64,000 nt of DNA from Flavobacteriales bacterium (GCA_020435415.1 JAGQZQ010000003.1:16760-80759), one strand, 5' to 3'. Counted from the stretch's first letter, positions 45,314 through 54,128 are shown. Numbers and translations: made by a program. Notes: generated by a model not told the origin, from the sequence alone.

Positions 45314-46513
45314 ATGAGAACAATTGACGATATTTCATTCTCCGGCAGGAAGGCACTGGTGCGGGTAGATTTTAACGTTCCACTGGATTTTGATTTCAGG
45401 ATAACGGATGACACCCGGATGAGGATGGTTTTACCAACTTTAAAAAAGATCCTGGGAGATGGAGGGAGTGTGATCCTCCTATCTCATCTGGGAAGACCAA
45501 AGAACGGACCTGAAGAAAAGTTTTCGCTCATTCATTTGGTGGATCATCTTGCTACATTGTTGGGTCAGGAAGTTTTGTTCTCCCGGGATTGTGTGGGTGA
45601 TCAGGCCAAAAAAATGGCGGCGGATCTAAAGGCGGGCCAGGTGTTATTGTTGGAAAACCTGCGCTTTCATCCTGAGGAAGAAAAGGGGGATGTGGCATTT
45701 GCGAAATCCCTTGCATCACTGGGAGATGTTTATGTGAATGATGCATTTGGAACAGCCCACAGGGCTCATGCCTCCACGGCAATTATGGCGCAGTTCTTCC
45801 CACACAATAAATTATTTGGCTACCTGATGGCGGACGAAGTGAATAACATTGAGCGTGTTCTGCAAAACCCCGAACGTCCGGTTACCGCTATCATCGGGGG
45901 TGCAAAAGTTTCCGGGAAGATGGAGGTGATTACCCGGTTATTGGAAAAGATTGATCACCTGATCATTGGCGGCGGCATGTCATTTACCTTTATCAAAGCC
46001 AGGGGAGGAAAAATTGGTGCTTCGTTGGTGGAAGAAGATCTGGTTCCATTCGCTGCAGAAATGATAAAGAAGGCAGAAGAAAAAGGGGTGAGTTTGTTGC
46101 TTCCGCTTGATTGCGTCATTGCTGAAACATTTTCAAACAATGCCGATAAGGATATTGTTCCGTCGGATCAGATTCGTGAAGGTTGGATGGGCCTGGATGT
46201 GGGTCCCCAAACCTGCGAGCTATATTGCAAAGCGATCCTGTCTTCAAAGACCATTCTATGGAACGGCCCCATGGGTGTTTTTGAGATGTCAAGTTTTGAG
46301 TCTGGTACCAAGAAAATTGCCGAGGCCATTGTAACGGCTACTGAGCAGGGTGCATTTTCGCTGGTAGGTGGTGGAGATTCTGTTGCGGCGGTTAACAAAT
46401 TCGGATTCGGGGAGCGTGTGAGTTATGTGTCCACCGGTGGCGGTGCGTTACTCGAATATCTTGAAGGCAAGGAGTTACCTGGGGTCAAGGCACTTCTGGA
46501 AGCTGTTTCATAA
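45314..46513 (+). CDS. pgk: Phosphoglycerate kinase
   Basis: PGK transfers phosphate from 1,3-bisphosphoglycerate to ADP in glycolysis. From the ATG at 45314 the protein is 399 residues, normal for the family. It has [46 protein letters not shown], and the C-terminal nucleotide loop [13 protein letters not shown] with [13 protein letters not shown]. The frame reaches back to 45254 but those 20 residues lie upstream of the promoter's likely transcript start. Its end overlaps the convergent cvpA gene by 29 bp. Confidence 0.97.
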   Translation: MRTIDDISFSGRKALVRVDFNVPLDFDFRITDDTRMRMVLPTLKKILGDGGSVILLSHLGRPKNGPEEKFSLIHLVDHLATLLGQEVLFSRDCVGDQAKKMAADLKAGQVLLLENLRFHPEEEKGDVAFAKSLASLGDVYVNDAFGTAHRAHASTAIMAQFFPHNKLFGYLMADEVNNIERVLQNPERPVTAIIGGAKVSGKMEVITRLLEKIDHLIIGGGMSFTFIKARGGKIGASLVEEDLVPFAAEMIKKAEEKGVSLLLPLDCVIAETFSNNADKDIVPSDQIREGWMGLDVGPQTCELYCKAILSSKTILWNGPMGVFEMSSFESGTKKIAEAIVTATEQGAFSLVGGGDSVAAVNKFGFGERVSYVSTGGGALLEYLEGKELPGVKALLEAVS

Positions 46514-47021
46514 GATCACGGTTCCACCATTCTTCCGCCCGTATGTCATCAAGGTGTGGCAATAGAAATGGAGCCAGCCGTTCCACGGGTTCGTATAGCA
46601 ATGAATGTTCACGCAGGTCCTGGTCAACCCATTGTCTGTAAATTTTGACCTGCTGTACCATCATCATCACCACACTGAGGATCAACCCGGTTTTAAGCAG
46701 GCCGAATATGGCACCGCCGAGGTAGTTGGCCCAGGCAAGACCTGTCCACGCAACCATCTTGTTCAGGACTTTTGCCAGAAGATGTACGCCGATAAGGACC
46801 AGCAGAAAAATGAGAGCGAAAGATGTTACCCGGATCACCTTCCGGTCCGTTTCCCACCAATGTGAAAGCCATTGCATGCCCCAGTCGGAGCATTGAATGG
46901 CAATGGCTACGCCAAGTACAAGTGCTACTACGGAGGCAAGACCGATAACCAGGCCTTTGGTTGCGCCTTTGTAGCCGGACCAAATCAGTGGAATAAGCAG
47001 TATGATGTCCAGGATGTTCAC
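46485..47021 (-). CDS. CvpA family membrane protein
   Basis: The 178-residue protein has four predicted membrane helices: [43 protein letters not shown] and [16 protein letters not shown]. The N-terminal [20 protein letters not shown] and the central [15 protein letters not shown] are typical of CvpA proteins, first linked to colicin V production and now to envelope homeostasis. Its exact activity is unknown. It converges with pgk, the coding ends overlapping. Confidence 0.88.
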   Translation of the reverse strand: MNILDIILLIPLIWSGYKGATKGLVIGLASVVALVLGVAIAIQCSDWGMQWLSHWWETDRKVIRVTSFALIFLLVLIGVHLLAKVLNKMVAWTGLAWANYLGGAIFGLLKTGLILSVVMMMVQQVKIYRQWVDQDLREHSLLYEPVERLAPFLLPHLDDIRAEEWWNRDLMKQLPEVP

Positions 47022-47132
47022 ACCGTAATGATAGTAAATGACAGGATGCGGATGAGTCTATTCAACTGCCATTTATCAACGTGTCGTGTTCAACAACATT
47101 TGATTCCGGCTTTACACATCTCAGGCATTTTG

Positions 47133-47140
47133 TTACTTTG
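47133..47140 (+). promoter_or_regulatory. Near-match -7 element TTACTTTG
   Basis: One mismatch from TAnnTTTG, ending 26 nt before the ATG at 47166. Weak on its own. Confidence 0.3.
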
Positions 47141-47165
47141 TATCTAAACTACTTAAATACGGTAA

Positions 47166-47513
47166 ATGATTTTGGAAGGAGAGAAGACACATCAGGCAGC
47201 CTGGACAGAGTTGACGACATCGCTGGGGGAGAAGTTTGCAGATGGGGATGTACTATCAATGGAGGCCGTTCTTTTTCTGATAGGTGTTAATGAATTGGGA
47301 GAAGGTTTCAGACGTTTCTCCAAGGATGAAAAAATGGAGCTCGTGCACATAGCTGTTTGTGTATTGCTGAGTCAGGAAGGATATTACCGGATTATTGGTA
47401 AGGATGATCGTGGTTGGCCGGTGTGGGAAAATATCAAGCCGCTCCCGGAGCTTACCGGTGTGCCTCAGGAAAAGTGGATTCAGGAATTGGCGGTGAAATA
47501 TTTTGAACCTTGA
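47166..47513 (+). CDS. Conserved cytoplasmic hypothetical protein
   Basis: The 115-residue acidic protein has no signal. It is helix-rich at the start (HQAAWTELTTSLGEKF, MEAVLFLIGVNELGEGF) and ends with a mixed segment (YYRIIGKDDRGWPVWENI and PLPELTGVPQEKWIQELAVKYF). The pattern seems conserved in Bacteroidota but I cannot name a domain. It converges with the lipoprotein gene that ends at 47515. Confidence 0.7.
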   Translation: MILEGEKTHQAAWTELTTSLGEKFADGDVLSMEAVLFLIGVNELGEGFRRFSKDEKMELVHIAVCVLLSQEGYYRIIGKDDRGWPVWENIKPLPELTGVPQEKWIQELAVKYFEP

Positions 47514-47514
47514 A

Positions 47515-47880
47515 CTAACGAATAATAACCGTTTTGGTATTCGTCTTCCTCTGTTCAAGGGTAATGTAATCATTTGGTCCGTTGGCCAGGGTACCCTTGG
47601 TCGCTTCAATAAAAAGAATGTACTCGGCACCGGCTTTGAACTTAAACTCGGCCCTTCCGTCTGAACCCGTAGTTTGTATCTCGTCGATGATACAATTGGT
47701 TTGCGTGCAGTACAGGCGAACGGTAGCTTCGTTGACCGGCGCACCTAACGCGTCTTGAACGGTAATTTCAGCAAGGGTCGGCTTTTCACGGTAGCAAGCG
47801 TTTAGAAGCAGCACTCCCGTTACGATTGTTACGAGTAAAAATCCGAACTTTTTGATTCCTCTGCTGCGCATGCGATGCAT
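47515..47880 (-). CDS. Small lipoprotein with Ig/CNA-B-like domain, paralogue of the next gene
   Basis: The 121-residue protein has a basic start, hydrophobic core and lipobox LLNACYREKP, then one domain with ITVQDALGAPVNEATVRLYC, TNCIIDEIQTTGSDGRAEFKF and EYILFIEATKG. The A-x-V-R-L and GSDGxAxFxF features are those of carboxypeptidase-regulatory or CNA-B-like beta sandwiches. The YC-TNC pair could form a disulfide. It is closely similar along its length to the protein of 47929-48282, 48 bp upstream. Confidence 0.75.
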   Translation of the reverse strand: MHRMRSRGIKKFGFLLVTIVTGVLLLNACYREKPTLAEITVQDALGAPVNEATVRLYCTQTNCIIDEIQTTGSDGRAEFKFKAGAEYILFIEATKGTLANGPNDYITLEQRKTNTKTVIIR

Positions 47881-47928
47881 TACTTTTCGTTGCCTGGGGT
47901 AAAAATAGAATAATTTTCCAAGAACGGG

Positions 47929-48282
47929 TTACTTAATCATCACGGTTAGTGAACCCGTTTTGCGTTCTTGCAATGAGATGTAGTTGTTCGGGCTGCTTTT
48001 CAGCGCGCCTTTATATGCTTCGATGAACAGCATATACTCGGTGTTATTCTTGAAATCAAAATTTGCTGTTCCGTCGGATCCGGTTTGTTCAGTCACATCA
48101 ACAATGCAGTTTGTGGTATTGCAATACAATCTCACAGTAGCATCTGCAACCGGTTTGTTGTTCACATCCACCACAGTTATGGCTGCTTTGGTTGGCTTCT
48201 CCTTATAACATCCACTAAGTACTGTGATGCAACTGAGCATAACCAGAAAAGCATACATGTAGGACCTTGGACGATGCATCAC
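47929..48282 (-). CDS. Small lipoprotein with Ig/CNA-B-like domain
   Basis: The 117-residue protein has lipobox VLSGCYKEKP and the domain ITVVDVNNKPVADATVRLYC, TNCIVDVTEQTGSDGTANFDF, EYMLFIEAYKGAL and ISLQERKTGSLTVMIK, matching the downstream neighbour almost position for position. The pair is a tandem duplication. The likely home is the periplasmic face of the outer or inner membrane. A minus-strand TAAATTTG at 48343-48350 may drive both genes. Confidence 0.77.
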   Translation of the reverse strand: MMHRPRSYMYAFLVMLSCITVLSGCYKEKPTKAAITVVDVNNKPVADATVRLYCNTTNCIVDVTEQTGSDGTANFDFKNNTEYMLFIEAYKGALKSSPNNYISLQERKTGSLTVMIK

Positions 48283-48294
48283 TGAAACATTTAT

Positions 48295-48302
48295 TAATTT
48301 TG
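48295..48302 (+). promoter_or_regulatory. -7 element TAATTTTG, possible pheS promoter with long leader
   Basis: A full TAnnTTTG match on the + strand, 113 nt before pheS. The implied leader of about 105 nt contains an inverted repeat, CGGTC-GATT-GACCG (48305-48318). Confidence 0.35.
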
Positions 48303-48342
48303 GCCGGTCGATTGACCGAAAGAAATATCAACACTATTCTAA

Positions 48343-48350
48343 CAAATTTA
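48343..48350 (-). promoter_or_regulatory. -7 element TAAATTTG for the tandem lipoproteins
   Basis: A full TAnnTTTG match on the minus strand, 60 nt before the ATG at 48282. It and the + strand element at 48295 face each other, so the two transcripts would overlap. Confidence 0.4.
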
Positions 48351-48415
48351 ATGAACTTAGGCGCAAACTAAAAATTTCCCATAAGAAATTTGAGAATCAG
48401 TTAGTTCAAAGGATA

Positions 48416-49438
48416 ATGAAAGAAGAAGTTAAACAGTTGTTGCAGGAGTTGGAGGAGATCCGGCTTGAAGGAGTGGAATCTCTGGAGAGATTCAGGTTGG
48501 ACTGGCTTAGTAAAAAGGGTAAGGTTCAGGGGTTGTTCGCAAAATTCAGGGAAGCTCCTGTTGAGATTAAGAAGGCATTGGGTGCGGAATTGAATGAACT
48601 GAAAACCAAAGCGCAATTGCGCTATGATGAAGCTGCTGCTTCAGTAAAACAGACATCTGCTGATAAAAAAGGAACCAGAGACCTGACCCTTCCGGGTGAA
48701 GGTTTTGTGCCAGGTAGCAGACATCCGCTTTCGCAGGTGAGAAATCAGATCGTTGGTATTTTTGAACGCGTGGGTTTTACCGTTTCCGATGGTCCGGAGA
48801 TTGAAAGTGACTGGAACAACTTCTCCGCATTGAATATGCCGGAGGATCACCCTGCAAGGGATATGCAGGATACGTTCTTTATGCAAAAAGACCCGGATGT
48901 GGTTTTGCGTACCCACACTTCCTCTGTTCAGGTGCGGGTGATGGGTAATCAAAAACCACCGATTCGCACGATCTCACCTGGTCGTGTGTATCGGAATGAG
49001 GCCATATCCGCACGTGCTCATTGTCTTTTTCATCAGGTAGAAGGGTTATGTATTGATGAGCATGTGAGTTTTGCGGACCTAAAGCAGGTGTTGAATCATT
49101 TCGCAACGGAAATGTTCGGACCCGATACTAAAACCCGTTTAAGACCATCATATTTTCCATTTACCGAACCTTCGGCAGAGATGGACATCTCCTGTAATAT
49201 TTGTAAAGGAAAGGGTTGCAATATCTGTAAATACAGTGGTTGGGTTGAAATCCTGGGTTGTGGGATGGTTGATCCCGCTGTGCTGGATCATTGTGGGATC
49301 GATAGTGAGAAATACACCGGTTATGCCTTCGGCATGGGTATTGAACGCATCGCCATGTTAAAACACCAGGTGAATGATATCCGGTTGTTTTTTGAAAACG
49401 ATGTGCGGTTCTTGAAGCAATTTACGCCCATCGGGTAG
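48416..49438 (+). CDS. pheS: Phenylalanyl-tRNA synthetase alpha subunit
   Basis: PheS is the catalytic subunit of the alpha2beta2 synthetase that charges tRNA-Phe. The 340-residue protein has an N-terminal coiled coil, then HPLSQVRNQIVGIF, the Phe and ATP site GRVYRNEAISARAHCLFHQVEG (motif 2), PSYFPFTEPSAEMDIS and motif 3 GMGIERIAML. A Cys cluster (CNICKGKGCNICKYSGW) sits before motif 3, found in many bacterial PheS. No pheT is in the window. Confidence 0.96.
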   Translation: MKEEVKQLLQELEEIRLEGVESLERFRLDWLSKKGKVQGLFAKFREAPVEIKKALGAELNELKTKAQLRYDEAAASVKQTSADKKGTRDLTLPGEGFVPGSRHPLSQVRNQIVGIFERVGFTVSDGPEIESDWNNFSALNMPEDHPARDMQDTFFMQKDPDVVLRTHTSSVQVRVMGNQKPPIRTISPGRVYRNEAISARAHCLFHQVEGLCIDEHVSFADLKQVLNHFATEMFGPDTKTRLRPSYFPFTEPSAEMDISCNICKGKGCNICKYSGWVEILGCGMVDPAVLDHCGIDSEKYTGYAFGMGIERIAMLKHQVNDIRLFFENDVRFLKQFTPIG

Positions 49439-49483
49439 CGACTCCCAGCTTTTTAGTACACTTTCTGATTTGTGAAAAATTAA

Positions 49484-49500
49484 CAGGGTCTTTTACCCTG
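49484..49500. promoter_or_regulatory. Inverted repeat CAGGGT-N5-ACCCTG before rseP
   Basis: CAGGGT (49484-49489) and ACCCTG (49495-49500) can form a six-pair hairpin. It lies after pheS and just upstream of the rseP -7 element; no T run follows, so a protein-binding site or a weak terminator are both possible. Confidence 0.4.
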
Positions 49501-49506
49501 AATGAT

Positions 49507-49514
49507 TACTTTTG
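49507..49514 (+). promoter_or_regulatory. -7 element TACTTTTG for rseP, unusually close to the start
   Basis: A full TAnnTTTG match whose last base is 8 nt before the ATG at 49522, implying a leaderless or nearly leaderless transcript. Confidence 0.4.
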
Positions 49515-49521
49515 ACGCCCT

Positions 49522-50847
49522 ATGGAAGCATTGATAATGATAGGTCAGTTGTTGTTGGGATTGTCCATCCTTGTAGTACTACATGAATGGGGACACTTCG
49601 CGGCAGCAAGGTATTTTGGCATTAAGGTGGAGAAATTCTATCTGTTCTTCGATGCTTTTAATTTCCGTCTCTTCAAGTTCAAGAAAGGTGACACCGAGTA
49701 TGGTATCGGCTGGCTTCCTTTGGGAGGATATGTGAAGATTGCCGGTATGATTGATGAGTCGATGGACAAGGAGCAAATGAAGGAGCCACCAAAGCCATGG
49801 GAGTTCAGAACCAAACCTGCATGGCAAAGACTTATTGTAATGTTGGGTGGTGTTACGGTGAATACCATTTTGGGCATTCTGATATTCTGGATGGCCACCT
49901 TTGTTTATGGAGAAGAATATCTCCCGAATGAGCAGGTGAAGAATGGAATTGTAGCTTATCCCGTTGCACAGGAAATCGGGTTCCGGACCGGAGATCATAT
50001 ACTGGCCATTAATGGAAAGCCATTGGAGAGGTTTCATAATATCCGGGGCCCTGAAGTTCTTTATGGGAATTCAGATGTTACAGTACTACGTGGAGGCGAA
50101 ACGCTGAATGTTCATGTACCGGAAAGCATTCTCAATAAAATTAGTGAACCGGGAGTGGGTCCCGAGCATTTTATTGCGGAACGGATGACTTTCTTCGTTA
50201 AGGAGATACAGGAAGGTTCGGGGGCGGCAAACGCAGGCCTGCAAAGAAACGATAGGATTCAATCGATCAATGGAGAATCCGTTCGTTTTTTTGATGAGCT
50301 GGTAGATAAGGTACAGGACCATAAAGGCGAGGAGGTTGATCTTACCATCGAGAGGGATGGAAAAACCATGTCTCTGGTTGCAACAATCTCGGATGAAGGA
50401 CTTCTCGGCATAGGTCCCGGAACAAATGACTTTGAATACAAAACACTGAAGTTCGGGTTGGTGGAGTCTTTCGGAATTGGGATGGACAAGGCCTGGGGCA
50501 CCGCAACCGATTATGTAAAGGGTTTGGAAAGAATAGTATCCGGAAAGGTTTCAGCGCAAAAGTCGGTTCAGGGACCGATTGGAATTGCCAAGATTTATGG
50601 AGGTGAATGGAAATGGCCTCGGTTCTGGATTTTAACAGGATTTCTTTCAATCGTCCTTGCGTTCATGAACCTCTTACCTATTCCTGCCCTGGACGGCGGT
50701 CATGCCATGTTTCTTGTGATTGAAATGATCAAAGGAGGGCCGCTGAATGAAAAGATTATGGAGCGGGCGCAGCTTATCGGTCTTGCCATTCTGGGAACAC
50801 TTATGCTCTTTATTTTCGGAAACGATATCTGGCGTTTATTTCAATAA
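49522..50847 (+). CDS. rseP: Site-2 protease RseP (RIP zinc metalloprotease)
   Basis: RseP cuts membrane-embedded anti-sigma factors and leftover signal peptides. The 441-residue protein begins with a helix holding HEWGHFAAARY (HExxH), followed by the MRE-like loop, two PDZ domains (about 165-325; GFRTGDHILAINGKPL and AGLQRNDRIQSINGESV) and a C-terminal helix pair with NLLPIPALDGGH, the third zinc ligand motif. The N-terminus MEALIMIGQLLLGLSILVV matches the family, so 49522 is kept although the -7 element is very close; M6 at 49537 is an alternative. Confidence 0.94.
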   Translation: MEALIMIGQLLLGLSILVVLHEWGHFAAARYFGIKVEKFYLFFDAFNFRLFKFKKGDTEYGIGWLPLGGYVKIAGMIDESMDKEQMKEPPKPWEFRTKPAWQRLIVMLGGVTVNTILGILIFWMATFVYGEEYLPNEQVKNGIVAYPVAQEIGFRTGDHILAINGKPLERFHNIRGPEVLYGNSDVTVLRGGETLNVHVPESILNKISEPGVGPEHFIAERMTFFVKEIQEGSGAANAGLQRNDRIQSINGESVRFFDELVDKVQDHKGEEVDLTIERDGKTMSLVATISDEGLLGIGPGTNDFEYKTLKFGLVESFGIGMDKAWGTATDYVKGLERIVSGKVSAQKSVQGPIGIAKIYGGEWKWPRFWILTGFLSIVLAFMNLLPIPALDGGHAMFLVIEMIKGGPLNEKIMERAQLIGLAILGTLMLFIFGNDIWRLFQ

Positions 50848-50921
50848 ACCAGTACTACCTTTTTAAACATCCTCTGTTAATAACTTGTGGAAAATCTCAA
50901 CGGGGTCGTCGGTGAATGCCT

Positions 50922-50929
50922 TACTTTTG
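50922..50929 (+). promoter_or_regulatory. -7 promoter element TACTTTTG
   Basis: A full TAnnTTTG match 32 nt before the ATG at 50961. Confidence 0.45.
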
Positions 50930-50960
50930 AAGATAAGTAACCGAATAATCCCGTTGATTG

Positions 50961-51917
50961 ATGTGCAAAAAGTTTTTAACCGCGCTGTGCATAACCGGAT
51001 CCCTTATGGGATATGCGCAGGATGATAACGCGCTGGAGCCAAAGCCCGCATCGCCGAATAAGGAAGAAAAAGCCGGATATGTTCCACCGAATGACGGGCA
51101 ACGTTATCACAAGGTTGTACTTGTACCTTACAATCCTATGATGCATTTATCAGATGCCGATGTTGACATTGTACAGTATAGCGGTCTTCCCCTGAAAAAG
51201 GTACATGCACGCTTCAGAGGAGAACTAAATGCGACCCTCAACATGCAGTTAAAGAAGATATATCCGTTGAAGGATCTCATGATGGAAGAAATTGAGAACG
51301 AAAGCGAAGATCTGGATAGAATATATCATTCCATTGGTTACAAGATGGAAAAGGCCAGGCCTTCCTACCTGAATGAGGAGGCCAAAGAAGCAAGTAAAAA
51401 AACCATCTTTGAGAAGATGGGCATCGGAAAAAACGCGGAAGAAAATCCTGAACCGACGAATGAGGCAAGTGAGGGTGCCGATGCCTATATCCAATACCAT
51501 GATAAAGACCGGGAGTACCTGGAATCCAAAATATCGGATCCTGACCTTATCCCCTACCTGTCCAATAAATATCACGCGGATCTTTTTGTATTTATCAACC
51601 AAATAGAGATTAAAACAAATTACACCAGTTGCCTGGATCTCGCGAATAAAGTATATGAAAGAGAGATTCGTGTGCATTTCACGATCCGTGACGCCGAAGG
51701 GAAAGTAGTGCTGGGTGATGTTGCGGTTACCGTATTTCCTTCAAACTCCAACGACATCGGGGAGATCACAGCTAATAATTACCCGATGATCTCAGAGTAC
51801 ATAGCGAAGAGCATCCCGCAACCACATGATACGGTTGAGGAAAAAAGAGAGCAACACGACAAGCTGATCCTCAGGTTTCAGCGAAAGACTGAAAGAAAGC
51901 AAAGCAAAATGTATTAA
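50961..51917 (+). CDS. Secreted hypothetical protein of Bacteroidota
   Basis: The 318-residue product (from the ATG at 50961; a TTG immediately precedes it) has a signal peptide ending MGYAQ, a Pro/Lys-rich linker, then VVLVPYNPMMHLSDAD and RFRGELNATLNMQLKKIY. A charged helical middle follows, then a C-terminal mixed domain with YHADLFVFINQIEIKTNY, YEREIRVHFTIRDAEGKVVLGD and a basic tail. The alternating strands suggest a compact alpha/beta domain. Function is unknown. Confidence 0.75.
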   Translation: MCKKFLTALCITGSLMGYAQDDNALEPKPASPNKEEKAGYVPPNDGQRYHKVVLVPYNPMMHLSDADVDIVQYSGLPLKKVHARFRGELNATLNMQLKKIYPLKDLMMEEIENESEDLDRIYHSIGYKMEKARPSYLNEEAKEASKKTIFEKMGIGKNAEENPEPTNEASEGADAYIQYHDKDREYLESKISDPDLIPYLSNKYHADLFVFINQIEIKTNYTSCLDLANKVYEREIRVHFTIRDAEGKVVLGDVAVTVFPSNSNDIGEITANNYPMISEYIAKSIPQPHDTVEEKREQHDKLILRFQRKTERKQSKMY

Positions 51918-51967
51918 TTGTCGGGTCTCTGTATGCAGATGGAATTGCTATAGTCATACCGGTAGGA

Positions 51968-51975
51968 TATATTTG
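51968..51975 (+). promoter_or_regulatory. -7 element TATATTTG, 8 nt before the haem-binding protein start
   Basis: A full TAnnTTTG match with the same 8-nt distance to the ATG as seen for rseP, again suggesting little or no leader. Confidence 0.45.
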
Positions 51976-51982
51976 ACCCGGA

Positions 51983-52483
51983 ATGAAAAAGCGTAGCAAA
52001 AGAAAAAACATCTTCATCCTTGTTGTTCTGATACTGGGTATTATCCAATTCATTCCGGTAGATCGTACATCAAAAGCCGTTGATGCCAGCAAAGACTTTA
52101 TTGCCCTCCATAAACCACCTGCCGGTGTTGAGAAGATGTTAAGGATGGCTTGTTATGATTGCCACTCCAATGAAACAAGATATCCCTGGTATGCCCACGT
52201 TGCGCCAATCTCATTTTGGCTCCAGAATCATATCAAAGGTGGCCGGCACCACTTGAACTTTTCCGAATGGGGAGACTATTCTGCAAAAAAGGCAAATCAC
52301 AAGCTGGAAGAGTGCTACGAAATGGTGGCAGACAGTGAAATGCCCATGTCTACCTACGTATGGATGCATGGTGAGGCAGCATTATCCGATGAACAGATCA
52401 AGACATTGAATTCCTATTTCATATCCCTGCGTGGTCCGGAAATGACACCTGAAGGTGATCTTTCAGATCATGGCCTTGATTAG
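51983..52483 (+). CDS. Haem-binding domain protein, CxxCH
   Basis: The 166-residue protein has a basic start and one membrane helix (IFILVVLILGIIQF) and a periplasmic domain with ACYDCHSNETRYPWY, the c-type haem motif (Cys, Cys, His), followed by FWLQNHIKGGRHHLNFSEW and MPMSTYVWMHGEAALSDEQ with a likely axial Met. This is the pattern of the Bacteroidota haem_bd domain. It may carry electrons or sense redox state in the periplasm. Confidence 0.9.
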   Translation: MKKRSKRKNIFILVVLILGIIQFIPVDRTSKAVDASKDFIALHKPPAGVEKMLRMACYDCHSNETRYPWYAHVAPISFWLQNHIKGGRHHLNFSEWGDYSAKKANHKLEECYEMVADSEMPMSTYVWMHGEAALSDEQIKTLNSYFISLRGPEMTPEGDLSDHGLD

Positions 52484-52532
52484 ATTCATCAGGGACACGC
52501 AGTAAACCAATACACATTCTCAGGATTCTTAT

Positions 52533-52540
52533 TAGCTTTG
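52533..52540 (+). promoter_or_regulatory. -7 promoter element TAGCTTTG for the ALDH gene
   Basis: A full TAnnTTTG match 35 nt before the ATG at 52575. Confidence 0.45.
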
Positions 52541-52574
52541 AAAGGCCTCTTTTTCAAACAAAGCTTTTCAAACT

Positions 52575-54128
52575 ATGTCCGAGACTTCAATAGCTATTCG
52601 TGGCGATGTAAGGGAATCCCTTACCCGTATAGGCGTTCGTGAAAAAAACCCGGGAATTTCAACCGGTCTGAATTGGGAAGAAGGTAGTGGTGCTTCTATC
52701 GCTTCCATTTCACCCGTTGATGGAGTAACAATCGGTGCGGTAAGTTCAGCCACTCCTGAACAGTATGACAAAGTAATTCAGGTTGCCGCCGAAGCTTTTC
52801 TTCATTGGAGAACCGTTCCTGCTCCTCAAAGAGGCGAAATTGTTCGCCAGATGGGAGATGCATTCAGAAAGCATAAGAGCGACCTGGGTCGGCTTGTGTC
52901 TTATGAAATGGGTAAAAGCTATCAGGAAGGTCTCGGTGAAGTTCAGGAAATGATTGATATCTGTGATTTTGCAGTTGGACAATCACGACAGCTTTATGGC
53001 CTTACCATGCATTCAGAGCGTCCAAAACACAGGATGTATGAACAGTATCATCCGTTAGGCATTGTCGGAGTGATTACCGCCTTTAACTTTCCCGTGGCTG
53101 TATGGGCATGGAATGCAATGCTGGCCTTCGTGTGTGGAGATGTTGTAGTATGGAAACCGTCGGAGAAGACACCGCTTTGTTCCGTTGCATGCCAGCAGAT
53201 AATAAGCGATGTTCTGAAGCGGAATAACTTACCGGAAGGTTTATCATGCATTGTTAATGGCGATTACCAGATCGGAGAGTGTATTTCCGGAGATCAAAGG
53301 GTACCACTGGTTTCAGCCACCGGATCCATTAGAATGGGCAAAAAGGTGGCTGCAGTAGTAGGTGGTCGACTGGGTAAGGCTTTATTGGAACTTGGAGGAA
53401 ATAATGCGATGATCATTACACCTTCAGCGGATTTGGAGGCAAGTCTTCCGGCCATTGTTTTCGGAGCTGTGGGTACCTGCGGTCAGCGATGCACAAGTAC
53501 CCGAAGGTTGATCATTCATGAAAGCATCTTTGATAAGGTAAAGGAAATGATCGCCAAGGCATATGGTCAGCTTCGAATCGGAGATCCTTTGGACGAAAAC
53601 AATCATATGGGTCCGTTGATTGATGAACAGGCGGTGGAGCAATATTTAAACGCGATATCGGACGTAAAGAAACAAGGTGGAGAAATGTTGATTGAAGGCG
53701 GAAGAATGGACCATGAGGGTTCTGCATGTTATGTAACACCTTCAGTGGCTGTAGTATCAGCTGATACGCCGATGGTGCAACATGAGACATTTGCGCCTTT
53801 GCTTTACCTTATCAGGTATGGTACGCTTGATGAAGCCATCCACATTCAGAACAACGTTCCGCAAGGCCTTTCATCTGCTATTATGACAACACATATGAGG
53901 GAGATGGAGTCATTTTTATCAGCTGAAGGTTCTGATTGCGGCATTGCCAATGTGAATATCGGAACTTCCGGAGCCGAAATAGGTGGCGCATTTGGAGGTG
54001 AGAAAGAGACAGGTGGTGGAAGAGAGTCAGGCTCGGACGCGTGGAAGGTATACATGCGAAGGCAAACGAATACGATCAATTATAGCACAGAGCTTCCTTT
54101 GGCTCAGGGTATAAAATTTGAAATTTAG
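52575..54128 (+). CDS. ALDH7-type aldehyde dehydrogenase (alpha-aminoadipic semialdehyde / piperideine-6-carboxylate)
   Basis: The 517-residue enzyme oxidises an aldehyde with NAD(P)+. It has the substrate and cofactor motifs GVITAFNFPVAVWAWN, VVWKPSEKTPL, SATGSIRMGK, the catalytic Glu in LELGGNNAM and the nucleophilic Cys in GTCGQRCTSTRR. The GQRCTSTRR context and the C-terminal GAFGGEKETGGGRESGSDAWK place it in the antiquitin (ALDH7) branch, which acts in lysine breakdown. No other lysine genes are nearby. It is a single transcription unit by spacing. Confidence 0.92.
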   Translation: MSETSIAIRGDVRESLTRIGVREKNPGISTGLNWEEGSGASIASISPVDGVTIGAVSSATPEQYDKVIQVAAEAFLHWRTVPAPQRGEIVRQMGDAFRKHKSDLGRLVSYEMGKSYQEGLGEVQEMIDICDFAVGQSRQLYGLTMHSERPKHRMYEQYHPLGIVGVITAFNFPVAVWAWNAMLAFVCGDVVVWKPSEKTPLCSVACQQIISDVLKRNNLPEGLSCIVNGDYQIGECISGDQRVPLVSATGSIRMGKKVAAVVGGRLGKALLELGGNNAMIITPSADLEASLPAIVFGAVGTCGQRCTSTRRLIIHESIFDKVKEMIAKAYGQLRIGDPLDENNHMGPLIDEQAVEQYLNAISDVKKQGGEMLIEGGRMDHEGSACYVTPSVAVVSADTPMVQHETFAPLLYLIRYGTLDEAIHIQNNVPQGLSSAIMTTHMREMESFLSAEGSDCGIANVNIGTSGAEIGGAFGGEKETGGGRESGSDAWKVYMRRQTNTINYSTELPLAQGIKFEI

